DNA from: Chitinophagaceae bacterium
GTDB lineage: Bacteria; Bacteroidota; Bacteroidia; Chitinophagales; Chitinophagaceae
Direction of reading: 5' to 3'
DNA: 64,000 bases
NCBI GenBank assembly: GCA_947455215.1
Contig: CANGNA010000002.1
Coordinates: 1 to 64,000, forward strand
Shown: piece after piece, positions 11,801-19,687 of the stretch
Layout: the number at the start of each line of letters is the position of its first letter
Numbering within the stretch: the first letter of the stretch is position 1
Made by a program: the position numbers and the translations under genes
Notes under the pieces: generated by a model
Told to the model about the DNA's origin: nothing
Databases searched by the model: none
Seen by the model: only the letters and a program-made list of their open reading frames with translations

Positions 11801-14800
11801 AGGCCAGGTGGTGCTGCATGAGACCACTAATAATATTGAAGTGATGGTGTCTAACACGGCAGCATCGACCAAGACATGTGGTGTGCAGAACCTTACCGGC
11901 ACTACAGCGATCACAGCTAATGGCGAGAACAATGCCAACTATGCAGTGACCAGCGCTGCACCGCAGGGCTGGCGCTTTGCGACACCAAGCTATAACTATG
12001 CATGGTCTCCGGCTACGGCGCTCACCAGCACATCTGTTGCCAGTCCGTCGAGCATAGGCTTATCTGCTACACAGATATATACAGTGCAGACCAATGATAT
12101 TTACAGTGCTTGTACCGGGCGTACGTCTACAGCTACAGTTACTGTAAATGCTGATCCTGTAGTAGCCAGTGTTACTCCTTCGGCTACCGATGCATGCTCG
12201 GGCGGTACGGTAACGCTTACTGCTGGTGCACTATCGGGCGGGGCAGGTTCGTTCGTGTCTTATGTGTGGAGCGGGCCTGGCGGCTACAGCAGTACTGTAA
12301 GCGCTATAGGCACCACTACGCTGGCAGTAACACCAACGGTAACCGGTGCATACAGCGTGGTGGCCAACTACTCCGGATCTGGATGCTCCGGAACAACACC
12401 TGCGGTATCATCAACAGTGAACGTATATGCGCAGCCATCTGTTACATCCAACACGCCATCCTTCACTTCGGCATGTGCGGGCTCTTCGCTTACTATCACT
12501 TCGACCACATCTGGTGGTTTCGGCACAGCTACTTATACATGGAGCGGGTCGGCCATTACTACGGTAACGGGATCGTCTGCTACATCCCCCGTTCTTACGC
12601 CAACGCTGGCAGGCACGAATTTGTACTCACTTGCCCTGCATTATAGTGGTACAGGTTGTAATGATGCAGGGTCGTTTGTCAATGTGACCACCAACCCCGT
12701 GCCATCTGTGGTTTTAGGTGCCGTGCCTAACCGTTGTGAGGGCATCACGCTTGTGCCTGTACCTTATTACAGTGCTACCGGCGGGCCTACCAGCTACAGT
12801 GTAGACTGGAGCCCGGCAGCCAATGCAGCGGGTATCAACGATCTGCCAAACGCATCGCTCGGCGGAGGGTCATTCAACCTGGTCATGCCGGCATCGGGAG
12901 GCATTGGGTCATTTGATGGTACAGTGACGGTGTCGAATGGTTCTTGTACCAGCGATCCGTATGCAGTGCACATCATCTCCTATGCTACTCCTGTAATGAG
13001 TGTCAATTCTGTTACAACACCGTGTGTGAACCATGCGGGTAGTATTGACTTTACAGGCAGTGATAGCGCTACGGTGAATTATACAGTTGATGGCGGGTCT
13101 GTACAGCACTTTACTTTCTCCGGCACGACGTATTCATTGTCTACCGGTCCTATTTCCGGTCCTCACGCTTACGATATAGTCAGTGCGACAGCACCGGCTT
13201 GTGCTGCTACGATATACCATGATACCGTAACTATTACGCCTACACAGATGGAGTGGATAGGTGGTACAACGGGGCATGAGACCGATTGGAACACAGCGAC
13301 CAACTGGGGCTGCGGATTTGTACCTACGAATACGGACAGCGTTATCATTAATAATATGAGCTATCCTCCGGTAATGCCAACATCTGTTTCGGCGGCTGTT
13401 AAAGACCTGGATGTGGCTTCGGGAAGTGTGATTGCACTGAGCAGCGGATCGGACCTGAGCGTGAAAGGTGATATCCACAACTCTGGTTCTGTAACGGGCA
13501 GTGGAAAGGTGATATTGAATGGGTCCGGTGCGCAGAAGATCTACGGTATAGGTACTATCAACAATGTAGTATTGAATAATGCCAGCGGTGCTACGATACA
13601 GGTCGGCTCGCGCATGATGATAGGCAGCACGCTTACGCTGAGTGTGGGTACGCTTACTACCAACGATAGCCTGGAGTTACTATCGACCGATACCAATGCA
13701 ACGGCGCGTATCGCCGAGATACCGGCATCGGGTGCTGCAGTAGCCGGAAGGGTAAAGACCGACCAGTATGTGCAGGGTGGTTACCGCAGGTACCGTTTCT
13801 GGGGCCATTCGTTCAGCGATACGATATCTATGAGCCAGCTGGTGCCGTTTATTGACATTACTGGCCCCGGCGGGTCTGCTAATGGCTTTACCACCACTAC
13901 AACCAATGCGGCTTCAGCATACTGGCATAACCCTTATGGTTCAGCAGATGACACTACCGGTTACGACCCGGGATGGCGATCATTTAATGACATCAGGCCC
14001 GGAACGGCAGATACCAACCTGTTGCACCCCGGCCAGGGTATCCGTGTGTTCTTCCGCGGCAGCAAGGGTGAAGGCCTGGGCTGGGTGGGCTCTTATGGCT
14101 CCTATACCCCATCGTCTGTTATCGCCAAGATGATGGGCCATGTGAACCAGGGGCCGGTGAGCATCCGCCTGAAGCGTGGTACAGCCAACCAGACGCTGAA
14201 CCAGTTGAGCAATCCGTATCCATCGCCGGTGGACCTAGGTACAGCGGCCTACTATGCAAGACAGGCAGGCCAGATAACAGGTTTTGCTTTCTATGTATGG
14301 AACCCCGCGCTGGGTGCAGGCGGCCAGTATATGGTGGTGCCTATCGGTACATCAGGTCCTGAGCCATTCTATATACCTGCTAATACCAGTTTCCAGGTAA
14401 GGGCAGACCATGATGGTGCGCATCTTGATTTTATAGAGTCGTACAAGTCGGCAGACAGGACGGTGAACCTGTTCCGCGCTCCTGCCAATTCAGTAAGGTT
14501 CAATATCTATGATACGAACAATCACCTGTGGGATATGTTGAGCCTGCAGTTCAATGATAAAGCAACTGACGCAGAAGATAAACTGCTGGATGCTATCAAG
14601 CCGGCTGGGTTCGACTTCAACTTCTACAGTATAGCCAGCGATGGCCGCAGGATGGCAGTAGACGCCCGTCCGTACGAAGGAGATAAGGTGATACCGCTGG
14701 GTATCAAGAGTGCTTACCAGCAGGATTTTGTATTGCGTGCTGAGGCTATCAACGTGCCGGAAGGTGGCGCAGTAACCCTGCATGATAAGCTGCTGAACAA

Positions 14801-15167
14801 GTATGTGGATATGAAGGAAGGCACCGAGTACAAGTTCACTATCGGCAAGGACAAGGCTACGCAGGGAGAAGATCGCTTCGAGCTGAGCCTGAAGCCAACA
14901 AAGGCAGCTGTAGTTAAAGGCCTGGAAGTGGCCATGGCACCAAACCCTGCCAGTGATAATGTGCAGATCACCTTCACATCGGGCAGCAAAGACAATGTAA
15001 GCGTGAGGATAATGGATGTGAGCGGTGTGAGCATTTACAGCCAGGACCTGGGTGCTAAGCAGAACGGTGTGCTCACTGTTCCGATGAGCAACTTTGCAGC
15101 CGGTGTATACATGGTAGAGCTGACACAGGGTGAGCAGAAGGTGACCAGGCGCCTGATAAAAGAATAA
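2895..15167 (+). CDS. Giant T9SS-secreted multidomain surface protein
   Basis: About 4090 residues, exported by Sec and then probably anchored or released by the type IX secretion system. The start is ATG 2895, because a normal signal peptide follows (MKRMRIFLSTIIVLLVSSC then VNAQ); a GTG two codons upstream is less likely. Order of parts: a jelly-roll-like domain (about 24-210), Gly/Thr/Ser-rich autotransporter-like strands (215-430), Ig-like segments (550-745), an Asn-rich right-handed beta-helix-like region with NNN turns (about 750-1935), Ig/PKD-like repeats with GTWSST-type strands (about 1940-2800), a nidogen-like module (2810-3030), further Ig-like repeats, a WxGGTxxxTDWNTAxNW module near 3452, and a T9SS type A sorting domain from about 4014 (APNPASDN ... 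RRLIKE). It is probably an adhesin or surface scaffold. No catalytic motif was seen. It is a single gene ending in a strong terminator. Confidence 0.9.
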   Translation: MKRMRIFLSTIIVLLVSSCVNAQNASYVGLPIAYWDFESNSARTTTSETVPEMQINSGNTFDGKVGGTTTVSQRAGNGATYSGVAGSAISATTWPTTSTDPGTAATHYFQFTLNTTGFTGISVGVDVFTGITALAYPAAGIIYSTDGGTTWASGVAGALGSNNAWATKYVTLPSGANNNANVKIRIYGYYGANNANSVIGLDNLIVLATGTQTSAGAKTSLDEGVLVTSYTSGTAPSSSNLYTRNTGFTVTSGSELIINNTSATSGPRLASGATITVSSGGQITFGNTGILQGVGNFNLLTGGTIKCANLSGVTVSGATGCIQSSGTRTLSTGTSFIYNGSGAQQAGNGLPASITNLTINNSSGVTLSGSVTVGTALTLTSGVLDASSFTVTANGTISGTGASNYIKGNLAKPVTGVNPVTFEVGDVNYAPVQLTFNTAPTAGTITIKSTSGTYPTGGSGISSSNNINHYWSIAASGVTGISSVTPKFTYNAGDIGGGSTAGFVGQKYSGGWLGSAITMTHTSSPYTSAPSSALSSAAYTGDYVIGKPVPVLVAAAGATVDNPFTITFSPDDAAFRSGITQITANGNILPAGCYSTTSAGQIVFTPSASTGYLTTATTYNIVVTSTGYGGVTVTQTLGAGVAAKLGMSVQPVDPASNGAVFSVQPTVNIQDQYGNITTGTATVVASVGAGSWTIGGTTSLTGTNTIAFTNLTASSAAAVTGATIQFNTTGTPVLTGVTSTLFNIPRLPISGTINVPGDYPTLGQAIHAVNVSGLSGATIINVTADQASTTTAGNTAEGSVTGAIGSGYIINITGTYAPTATNTLTIQGNGHTVTTPALSAATNYNDAVFTIAGTSYVTIDNFVMKENAANTTIAASNNMTEFGVAIVRGATSTSGSQYNTVSNCKIQLSSSYTNSIGIYSNADNNYATAYTTSTAPSSAAGANSYNSFYADTIIGATSGIVLLGDATYNDINTTVGSLGNGDSVSLGIRTTNMVMGSTYINYSLSQQDGIYAINNFNINANYNRIGLATGSTTNTVNGIYVNSCATGSPFTTQITNNRIALRTAASTTYTGIQNATSSITNATLKLNNNVVTFNGTNASSTMYGIYNRGAALVANFNNNSVNDTTLFLTYSIYNTGSIATATFNNNRAFGYLSADGQIYSIYNAATGTITTANFDNNRVDIQDTYAGTFSQICLRNAGAITNFSMSNNNLSITATALTTNAFGAYNTGAIGASGVMSYDTIYVNAVGQALVNTATMPVGTFNYNQISLAPIGTTAAYGIYNTGAVAVGDYSYNNITSASTIAGTFYGVSLSGATTTSTINNNTMNTVNSGTAYGVYFVSSGTNFTASNNDIKIRQTANNGAYGIYYSPTTALPNTYINNNSIDLSTTGSATSAMAAYIYSYPTGANASGVKNVMNSNVFKSSNGFVTTTGTIAFVYMAYENPTDSICFNRTQSAAGVGGTITKTGTGGGIFYGVYGDFGGSAYNMTTVYGNNFSNISIPGSTIFFGFNLGYYAGQAKNMCFDTLSNIVAGTGAWAGFSNDYSNTTNTIFNNYIRNIATQGDIYGITYSDYATAGLAAANALGGVAYNNTIDSLYSSAASATIQGVNFAGTSASLFTAYNNKISRLIAGGTTAPTLYGVNMTNGTTPNIYANTISNFSTASGATANAKEYGIYSSSTAATTTSIYKNNIYNLSAGTSGGSTTQVNGIYIPGSTASSVYNIYNNFISALTAPSANNYDAVIGINLTTTGPSWRVYYNTICLPSLGGGSNFGAAGVLFPSGTSLLSLKNNIINMATSSTLSGTGIAACIRRNVSGVGGTAPATTNYDGNYNILYVNSGSRNYFYAEQTGGTTVTNGYNLTTDPSFNLCGSAFKTYMSNGRESTTNTENNLTVGATTGTYAPTTASYAYQNGLQITTPAISDDYSGATRSTPPCIGALEFAGSYPATGAPVITYSPIYATSYCIAAPPTLSASIVATANINTTPGTKPRLYYRGSSDLNQYATTNTSANDGWKWVEASNSSSPFTFTPDYTLLSHTVAAGTVISYFVIAQDLSASPLVSSKTVGYNANYCPTSVALPSGAFPVTSLPVINTYTVTAVPTFTNAITPSTACGTSGTVTLSVSPNPADLALQWQVDAGAGYSNISGATSNSYPSTPPSIASTSGTINYKSGIYCNGVLLSTTTATGITAYNPYIVTPPSPVVRCGAGAVTLSATGAPGTVLEWFSTATGGTTLGAGSSFVTPSISSTTTFYVADSFGNYGNPEAVGPNTTAIGTTSSTRFFGTFNNAGINFTVNTPLTLKSVDIYPNSSGRAFTINIYSSAGTLLNTISGTTSTTTGPQTVTFNTYLAPGSYQLEFGSLTNTANTMKSNTSGFSFPYSTPTGTITLTSSTDPNTYFYFYNFQVVAGCLSARTAVTATVNALPTAGTVAATPSSLCEGATLTLTETGTPSGAGTLTSYNWTGPNGYTSSGTGPTVSPASLTTATTSASGIYSLTVTYPNPGCTSAPVTTSYVTVNANTTPVISGTLSACVGGTRTLTANIPSGTWSTTDATVATVDGSLGVVYATGAGTVTINYTSPCGSVGSATFTTNATPAAISGVSELCISSVTTMSNTVGGGTWSSTNTFAASVNSSTGVVTSGASTGTTTISYTIGSCGVARSLIVSNNSPGTITGSSSVCVGGVTTLSCTPAGGAWSTSSSAIATVTSSGAVTGVSNGSATIMYSTGCGTPATQVMSVNGTSIALATNGPLCSGSTASLTATISGSGTYSWTGPNSFTSALQNPTISSVGTNASGTYSFTATVGGCATSSSVNLAVDATPTVTVGASPAVICDGGTSVLSDVVNAPTSFMVNAIPYAAATLLSPTTLNSASGWTGGYDDGYINVSLGFTFNMFGTNYTSVNISPNGYVNFGTLSASYASSPVSLPATGSSIPKNMIALFWHDMTLSSGTITYGVMGSAPNRTFIINYNAVPDASGLSTNTGQVVLHETTNNIEVMVSNTAASTKTCGVQNLTGTTAITANGENNANYAVTSAAPQGWRFATPSYNYAWSPATALTSTSVASPSSIGLSATQIYTVQTNDIYSACTGRTSTATVTVNADPVVASVTPSATDACSGGTVTLTAGALSGGAGSFVSYVWSGPGGYSSTVSAIGTTTLAVTPTVTGAYSVVANYSGSGCSGTTPAVSSTVNVYAQPSVTSNTPSFTSACAGSSLTITSTTSGGFGTATYTWSGSAITTVTGSSATSPVLTPTLAGTNLYSLALHYSGTGCNDAGSFVNVTTNPVPSVVLGAVPNRCEGITLVPVPYYSATGGPTSYSVDWSPAANAAGINDLPNASLGGGSFNLVMPASGGIGSFDGTVTVSNGSCTSDPYAVHIISYATPVMSVNSVTTPCVNHAGSIDFTGSDSATVNYTVDGGSVQHFTFSGTTYSLSTGPISGPHAYDIVSATAPACAATIYHDTVTITPTQMEWIGGTTGHETDWNTATNWGCGFVPTNTDSVIINNMSYPPVMPTSVSAAVKDLDVASGSVIALSSGSDLSVKGDIHNSGSVTGSGKVILNGSGAQKIYGIGTINNVVLNNASGATIQVGSRMMIGSTLTLSVGTLTTNDSLELLSTDTNATARIAEIPASGAAVAGRVKTDQYVQGGYRRYRFWGHSFSDTISMSQLVPFIDITGPGGSANGFTTTTTNAASAYWHNPYGSADDTTGYDPGWRSFNDIRPGTADTNLLHPGQGIRVFFRGSKGEGLGWVGSYGSYTPSSVIAKMMGHVNQGPVSIRLKRGTANQTLNQLSNPYPSPVDLGTAAYYARQAGQITGFAFYVWNPALGAGGQYMVVPIGTSGPEPFYIPANTSFQVRADHDGAHLDFIESYKSADRTVNLFRAPANSVRFNIYDTNNHLWDMLSLQFNDKATDAEDKLLDAIKPAGFDFNFYSIASDGRRMAVDARPYEGDKVIPLGIKSAYQQDFVLRAEAINVPEGGAVTLHDKLLNKYVDMKEGTEYKFTIGKDKATQGEDRFELSLKPTKAAVVKGLEVAMAPNPASDNVQITFTSGSKDNVSVRIMDVSGVSIYSQDLGAKQNGVLTVPMSNFAAGVYMVELTQGEQKVTRRLIKE

Positions 15168-15186
15168 CCGTATGTTTTAGTGATAG

Positions 15187-15213
15187 AAAGGGCCGGTGTT
15201 TACCGGCCCTTTT
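15187..15213. terminator. Intrinsic terminator after the giant gene
   Basis: An 11-bp stem (15187-15197 with 15202-15212) with a GTTT loop runs into TTTTGTTATTT on the plus strand. It lies between the giant gene and the convergent flavin monooxygenase gene. Confidence 0.88.
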
Positions 15214-15214
15214 G

Positions 15215-16228
15215 TTATTTATCTGTGGTGATCTGTTGCATTGCCTCGGCAAATATCTGGTATGACCTTATTCTTGCGTGGGGATCGTAGATGTGCGAAG
15301 TGGCCATGATCTCGTTCACCCCGGTCAATTCTATAAACGAACGGAGCTTGCCGGCCATAGTTGCCGGGCCGCCTACCATAGCGTAAGTAAGCATCTGTCG
15401 TACTGCTGCCTCCAACTCGGGTGTCCAGTCGGCACCCATATCTGTTACCGGTGGGCGTAGCAACCCGCGCTTGCCGGTAATGATGCCCTTGAACAGTTGC
15501 AGTACAGATGTAGAGAGATGCTGTGCTTCTTCATCAGTATCAGCCGCCACCACATTTACGCAGGCCATCACATAAGGTTCCTGCAGATCGTCGGACGGAA
15601 CGAAGCGTTCCCTGTATATTTTTATGGCGGTAAGGAACTGCGCGGGGGCAAAGTGGCTGGCGAATGCGTAGGGAAGGCCCATTGCTGCCGCCAGTACGGC
15701 ACTATCGGTGCTGGAGCCTAATATCCATATGGGTATATCCAGGCCTTCGCCGGGTATGGCGCGAAGCTTGCTGTTGCTATTGGCTGATGAGAACAGGGTT
15801 TGCAGTGTACGGATATCGCCCGGAAAATCGTGCTCGGCGTAAAAGTTCTTGCCACGGATGGCAGAGGCTGTAAGCTGATCGGTGCCGGGGGCACGGCCCA
15901 GGCCGAGGTCTATACGGCCGGGGTATAATGAAGCCAATGTGCCGAACTGTTCGGCAACAACAAGCGGAGCATGGTTCGGCAGCATGACCCCGCCGGAACC
16001 TACCCGGATAGATGATGTTTTACCAGCTATATGGCCTATAAGCAAGGCCGGTGCCGAACTGGCAACGCCGGGCATATTATGATGCTCGGCAAACCAATAG
16101 CGCGTGTACCCCAACTGCTCGGCGTGCTGTGCGAGAGCGACACTGTTGCTAAAGGAATCGGTTGGTGTGCATCCGTCGCGAACAGTAGCGAGATCGAGGA
16201 CGGAGAAAAGAATATTATTGGAACTCAT
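15215..16228 (-). CDS. LLM-class flavin-dependent monooxygenase
   Basis: The 337-residue product is a single-component bacterial-luciferase-like oxidoreductase, a TIM-barrel flavoprotein that uses reduced FMN and oxygen. Family marks are the N-terminal FSVLDL strand, the LGYTRYWFAEHHNMPG motif at about residues 39-54, SSIRVGSGGVMLPNH, the PGRIDLGLGRAPGTD loop, and IWILGSSTDSA near 170. This pattern is that of the MsnO8/YhbW-type subgroup, usually found without a dedicated substrate assignment. The gene is alone on the minus strand, convergent with the giant surface gene. Its substrate cannot be inferred. Confidence 0.9.
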   Translation of the reverse strand: MSSNNILFSVLDLATVRDGCTPTDSFSNSVALAQHAEQLGYTRYWFAEHHNMPGVASSAPALLIGHIAGKTSSIRVGSGGVMLPNHAPLVVAEQFGTLASLYPGRIDLGLGRAPGTDQLTASAIRGKNFYAEHDFPGDIRTLQTLFSSANSNSKLRAIPGEGLDIPIWILGSSTDSAVLAAAMGLPYAFASHFAPAQFLTAIKIYRERFVPSDDLQEPYVMACVNVVAADTDEEAQHLSTSVLQLFKGIITGKRGLLRPPVTDMGADWTPELEAAVRQMLTYAMVGGPATMAGKLRSFIELTGVNEIMATSHIYDPHARIRSYQIFAEAMQQITTDK

Positions 16229-16322
16229 TGTTATTTAAATGGAGTTCCAAAATTAGGTATAAGACGCGGGTTGCCACCCAATGGTAAAATTGGGTGGTTA
16301 AATATAGTGATGCCTTAAATGC

Positions 16323-16349
16323 ATAGCGCCCGCGTAATACGGGCGCTAT
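16323..16349. terminator. Hairpin downstream of the Thr-rich membrane protein
   Basis: A 10-bp stem (16323-16332 with 16340-16349) with a seven-base loop lies just beyond the end of the minus-strand gene. The following T-run is weak, so its terminator activity is uncertain. Confidence 0.5.
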
Positions 16350-16356
16350 AAGGATA

Positions 16357-16668
16357 TCAGTCTTCTTTTATAGTAGTGGTAGTGGTGGTAGTGCGAGACA
16401 CTTCGGTATCTGACACTGTTCTTTTGCCACTACGGGCGATGGCGATAATAAGCAACAGCAGTACTACTGCTCCTATTACCCATGCAATGGGGTTCATATA
16501 CCATGCCGACATATCGGGGCCGGTGGTGGTGGTAGTGGTGGTGGTGTGGTTGGCGGAAGTGCTGGACTCTGCTGCGCCGCCCTCCTGTGCTATTGCATTG
16601 AGCGTAGTGAACGCCAGTATTGCAATGAGCAACACCCTGTTGCTGAATAAATGAATAGTAGTTTTCAT
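16357..16668 (-). CDS. Small membrane protein with two poly-Thr tracts
   Basis: A 103-residue protein I cannot assign to a family. It has a signal peptide (about 1-27, ending AIAQ), a short outer segment with eight consecutive threonines, one strong membrane helix (AWVIGAVVLLLLIIAIA, about 62-78), and a basic tail with a second run of seven threonines ending in KED. The topology would put one Thr tract in the periplasm and the other in the cytoplasm. The tracts are coded by ACC/ACT triplet runs and so may vary in length by slippage. It lies downstream of the LOG-family gene on the same strand (63-base gap) and could be cotranscribed with it. Confidence 0.75.
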   Translation of the reverse strand: MKTTIHLFSNRVLLIAILAFTTLNAIAQEGGAAESSTSANHTTTTTTTTGPDMSAWYMNPIAWVIGAVVLLLLIIAIARSGKRTVSDTEVSRTTTTTTTIKED

Positions 16669-16731
16669 GGTATTGGTTTTGTTTCACTACCACCTACTAA
16701 AAACTATGCCGCAAACATGCTTACAACCGCT

Positions 16732-17313
16732 TTACGTGGTTTGTTTGGTTATCCATTTGGGGGTGTCTACCGGTACGTAGGCTTCCATCATGGCCAGCAG
16801 CTCTTCTGCATTGTCGCTACTGAGCAGCATCTTGCGAACAGAGGCCGGCAGGAAGCCCTCGGCCACCATATGGTCGCAAAGGGCTATCAATGCATTGTAG
16901 TAGCCATTGGTATTCAACAGGCCTACCGGCTTGGTATGCAGGCCCAGCTGTGCCCAGGTAAGCATCTCGAACACCTCTTCCATAGTACCCCAGCCGCCGG
17001 GCAGGGTGATGATGCCATCGCTCAGCTCGTGCATCTTCAGCTTACGCTCGTGCATGTTGTTGGTCTCTATCAGCTCGGTAACACCTTCGTGGGCCACTTC
17101 TTTGGTGCGCAGGAAGTAGGGGATAACACCGGTTACTGCTCCGCCGTTTTGCAGGGCACCCTCGGCAACAGCACCCATTATGCCTACACGGGCACCACCA
17201 TATACTACGCGTATGCCACGTGTGGCCAGGAGCTTGCCCAGGCCGGCAGCGGTCTCTTTGTAAATGCTATTGTGCCCTTCGGCCGATCCGCAGAATACAA
17301 CTATACTTTTCAT
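16732..17313 (-). CDS. LOG-family protein (TIGR00730)
   Basis: The 193-residue product is a Rossmann-like LOG-family protein. Characterised members are nucleoside 5'-monophosphate phosphoribohydrolases that release cytokinin bases or other bases from nucleotides. The family signature is PGGWGTMEE at about 105-113, preceded by an MHERK segment near 87-91 and the N-terminal IVVFCGS strand. The length is typical of type I LOG proteins. The start at ATG 17313 gives the standard MKSIVVFCGS N-terminus; a TTG seven codons upstream is possible. In bacteria without plant association its natural substrate is often unclear. Confidence 0.9.
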   Translation of the reverse strand: MKSIVVFCGSAEGHNSIYKETAAGLGKLLATRGIRVVYGGARVGIMGAVAEGALQNGGAVTGVIPYFLRTKEVAHEGVTELIETNNMHERKLKMHELSDGIITLPGGWGTMEEVFEMLTWAQLGLHTKPVGLLNTNGYYNALIALCDHMVAEGFLPASVRKMLLSSDNAEELLAMMEAYVPVDTPKWITKQTT

Positions 17314-17370
17314 ATCCCAGTTATTGTTGCTCAAATATAAATTACACGGCCAGCAGGAAGTGTTATTTAT

Positions 17371-18168
17371 TTATTTCTTTTCTATGGCGGCGGCTATGGC
17401 ATCCCAAAGGCCGATACGATATTGAAGGGCCTGTTTAATGGCAGTGGTTGCTTCGGCCCATTTGGTGGTGTCGTCGCCACATAATTCAGCCGTCATCTCG
17501 AAGCCCAGGTGCGAGTGGTGATCACCATCCACTTCTATATGACGCTCCAGGTAGTATTTGAGCACGCTCAGTTTGTTATCGGTGTTCCTGTTCAGTTCGT
17601 TCACAAAGCTGACGAACATACCAGGGATGAGATCCTCGCGACCAAAAGTAAATACAGCAGCATGCAGGTGCACTTTACCGGTGGTAATGACATCGAATGT
17701 ATTGCGCATAAAGGCAGCAGCACCAGCAGGCACGTTAGCTTCCGCAATGCAGGTGTCAACGCTTTTACCGGCAATTATGCCGGCCGTAAAGGCATGGATA
17801 TTGGTTGTGTTACACTCCGCCTGTTTCATGGCCTGCAGGTATAGCTCGAAGTGGCTTGTCCTGTTGCCCTGTGCATCTACATCGCTTTCCTCGCCCAGTA
17901 CTATCTCGTTGATGAGGTAGCGTGTTTGCGGGCTGCCTACCGGCACCCATGGCACGGAGGTGCAGGTGAGGTGTTGCTGCAGCGTTTTGAGGAGCGACAT
18001 AAAATCCCATACTGCGTATACGTGGTGCTGCATGAATGTCTGCAGATCTTCAAGAGTATTTACCGCAGCATATACTTTGTGGTTGATGAGTTGCTGCCTG
18101 ATCGGCTCTATTTCCTGTTTTAACTGTTCGATGTACTTGTTCACAAAAAAGCTATTTTCTATTGTCAA
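17371..18168 (-). CDS. DUF3050 protein, heme-oxygenase-like fold
   Basis: The 265-residue product matches the DUF3050 family, thought to adopt a heme-oxygenase-like helical fold. Conserved-looking polar residues include [11 protein letters not shown] near 110-120, HAFTAG near 130, FTFGRED near 176, and a likely metal-binding cluster [12 protein letters not shown] near 215-225. This arrangement of Glu, Asp and His resembles heme-oxygenase-like diiron enzymes; that is inference. The TTG start at 18168 overlaps the stop of the upstream permease (TTGA), which indicates translational coupling. An alternative GTG start lies at 18144. The permease partner suggests a small amino-acid-like substrate, but no reaction is established. 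Confidence 0.82.
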   Translation of the reverse strand: MTIENSFFVNKYIEQLKQEIEPIRQQLINHKVYAAVNTLEDLQTFMQHHVYAVWDFMSLLKTLQQHLTCTSVPWVPVGSPQTRYLINEIVLGEESDVDAQGNRTSHFELYLQAMKQAECNTTNIHAFTAGIIAGKSVDTCIAEANVPAGAAAFMRNTFDVITTGKVHLHAAVFTFGREDLIPGMFVSFVNELNRNTDNKLSVLKYYLERHIEVDGDHHSHLGFEMTAELCGDDTTKWAEATTAIKQALQYRIGLWDAIAAAIEKK

Positions 18169-19514
18169 ATATTCGTTTCTATTGGTTTGCCCAGTTTATC
18201 GCGGATGATAAAGTATACCATGGTGCCGGTGGCTATATACGCCAGTGCGCCCAGGATGAACTGCACCTTGCTGGTGAGCAGCAACAGCAACCATATGAGC
18301 ATACTGATGATGGCCGGCAGCGGGAACAACGGCATTTTATAAGGCCTGCGCTCGGCGGGCTTATTTCTGTGCCACAACATAACGCCAATGGCCTGCGATA
18401 CGAACTGTATAAGGATGCGCATGGTGACAATGGCCGTGATGACATCGCTCATGCGGAACAGCAGGCTGAATATGAACGCCAGGCCGCCAAGTGTGAGCAA
18501 TGAGATATGCGGGAACTTATGCTTGTTGTGTACTTTGGCAAACACGGGGAAGAAGTCGCCATTGAGAGCGGCCGCATAGGGTATGCGGGAATAACCGAGC
18601 AGCAGCGAGAATAATGACGCCAGTGCAATGAACAGTATGAACACCGTGGCCACCTGCGCTACGCCATGGTTGTAGATAAGCTCGAAGTAGGTGCTGACGA
18701 TGAACGGAGAATCGCGCACCTGCTGCCACGGTATCACGCCTATTACTGCTATCTGCATGCAGAGGTACAATATCATGATGCCGGTGATGGCGATGAACAT
18801 ACTGCGCGGGATATTCTTTTCCGGGTCTTTTATTTCGGCACCCAGGTGGCAGGCATTGTAATAGCCCATGTAAGAATATACGGCCTTAAGCGACGACTGA
18901 CCGAGGTATACAAAGAATACGGGCGACCATTGCATGCTGACCCCTTCGGTAGAAAAGGCCTGGTGATAGCTGAAGTGGCCTGCGGCAGATACGATGAGCC
19001 ACAGCATGGTAACGATGGTGACAACAGACAGCAAGAGCGATATGGTGCCTATCTTTTTAATATTGCGATACAGCAGGAATATCATGAGCGCTACTACGCC
19101 GCCGCTCACCATTTTTTGCTGCAGCTCTGTGATGTGTGGCAACAGGTATTTGAGGTAGGTGGAAAACCCTATAGCACCACTGGCGGCGGTAAGGGGGGCC
19201 TGCACCACAGTTTGCCAGATGAACAGGAAGGCCATAAGCTTGCCCATGCGGCCGCCAAACAACTTTTGCAGGAAAACGTAGCTCCCACCGGCCTCGGGCC
19301 ATTTGGCGCCCATCTCGCTCCATACCATACCATCGGTATAGGCCAGCAGTGCGCCCAGCAGCCATGCCAGCAGGCACCATGCACCACCCAGTTGGGTAAG
19401 CACGAGCGATATGGCGATGAACGGACCTATGCCCACCATGTCTATCATATTGATGGCGGTGGCCTGTGCCAGGGATAGTCCCCGCTCCAGCTTATGGTCG
19501 TTGGCGTTGTTCAA
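18165..19514 (-). CDS. APC-superfamily amino acid permease
   Basis: The 449-residue inner-membrane protein has about twelve hydrophobic helices and the APC-superfamily layout. It starts with a short cytoplasmic tail, then [20 protein letters not shown] as helix 1 with the broken-helix glycine motif, and [12 protein letters not shown] as the consensus loop after helix 2. It probably imports or exchanges an amino acid by proton coupling; the substrate is not readable. The start codon appears to be TTG at 19514, since no ATG lies before helix 1. The 3' end overlaps the start of the DUF3050 gene by four bases, so the two form a tight pair. Confidence 0.88.
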   Translation of the reverse strand: MNNANDHKLERGLSLAQATAINMIDMVGIGPFIAISLVLTQLGGAWCLLAWLLGALLAYTDGMVWSEMGAKWPEAGGSYVFLQKLFGGRMGKLMAFLFIWQTVVQAPLTAASGAIGFSTYLKYLLPHITELQQKMVSGGVVALMIFLLYRNIKKIGTISLLLSVVTIVTMLWLIVSAAGHFSYHQAFSTEGVSMQWSPVFFVYLGQSSLKAVYSYMGYYNACHLGAEIKDPEKNIPRSMFIAITGIMILYLCMQIAVIGVIPWQQVRDSPFIVSTYFELIYNHGVAQVATVFILFIALASLFSLLLGYSRIPYAAALNGDFFPVFAKVHNKHKFPHISLLTLGGLAFIFSLLFRMSDVITAIVTMRILIQFVSQAIGVMLWHRNKPAERRPYKMPLFPLPAIISMLIWLLLLLTSKVQFILGALAYIATGTMVYFIIRDKLGKPIETNI

Positions 19515-19640
19515 TGCTGCTGTTTTTCAGGCTGCAAAGTATAAAATACAGGCTGAATAAAGCATTACAAATGCTGGTAGGGTTGTACGGTAAAATCAAT
19601 ATCAGTATGCTGCTGAGCAGATAACGGAGGTTAAGTATTT

Positions 19641-19671
19641 TTTATATTTTAAAGTTTTGGGGGTAATTTCG
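19641..19671 (+). promoter_or_regulatory. Candidate promoter of the second T9SS protein gene
   Basis: TTTA at 19641-19644 is followed after 19 bases by TAATTTCG at 19664-19671. Each element is one mismatch from the Bacteroidota consensus. The start codon follows 17 bases further on. Confidence 0.5.
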
Positions 19672-19687
19672 CGTAAATACGTCTTCA

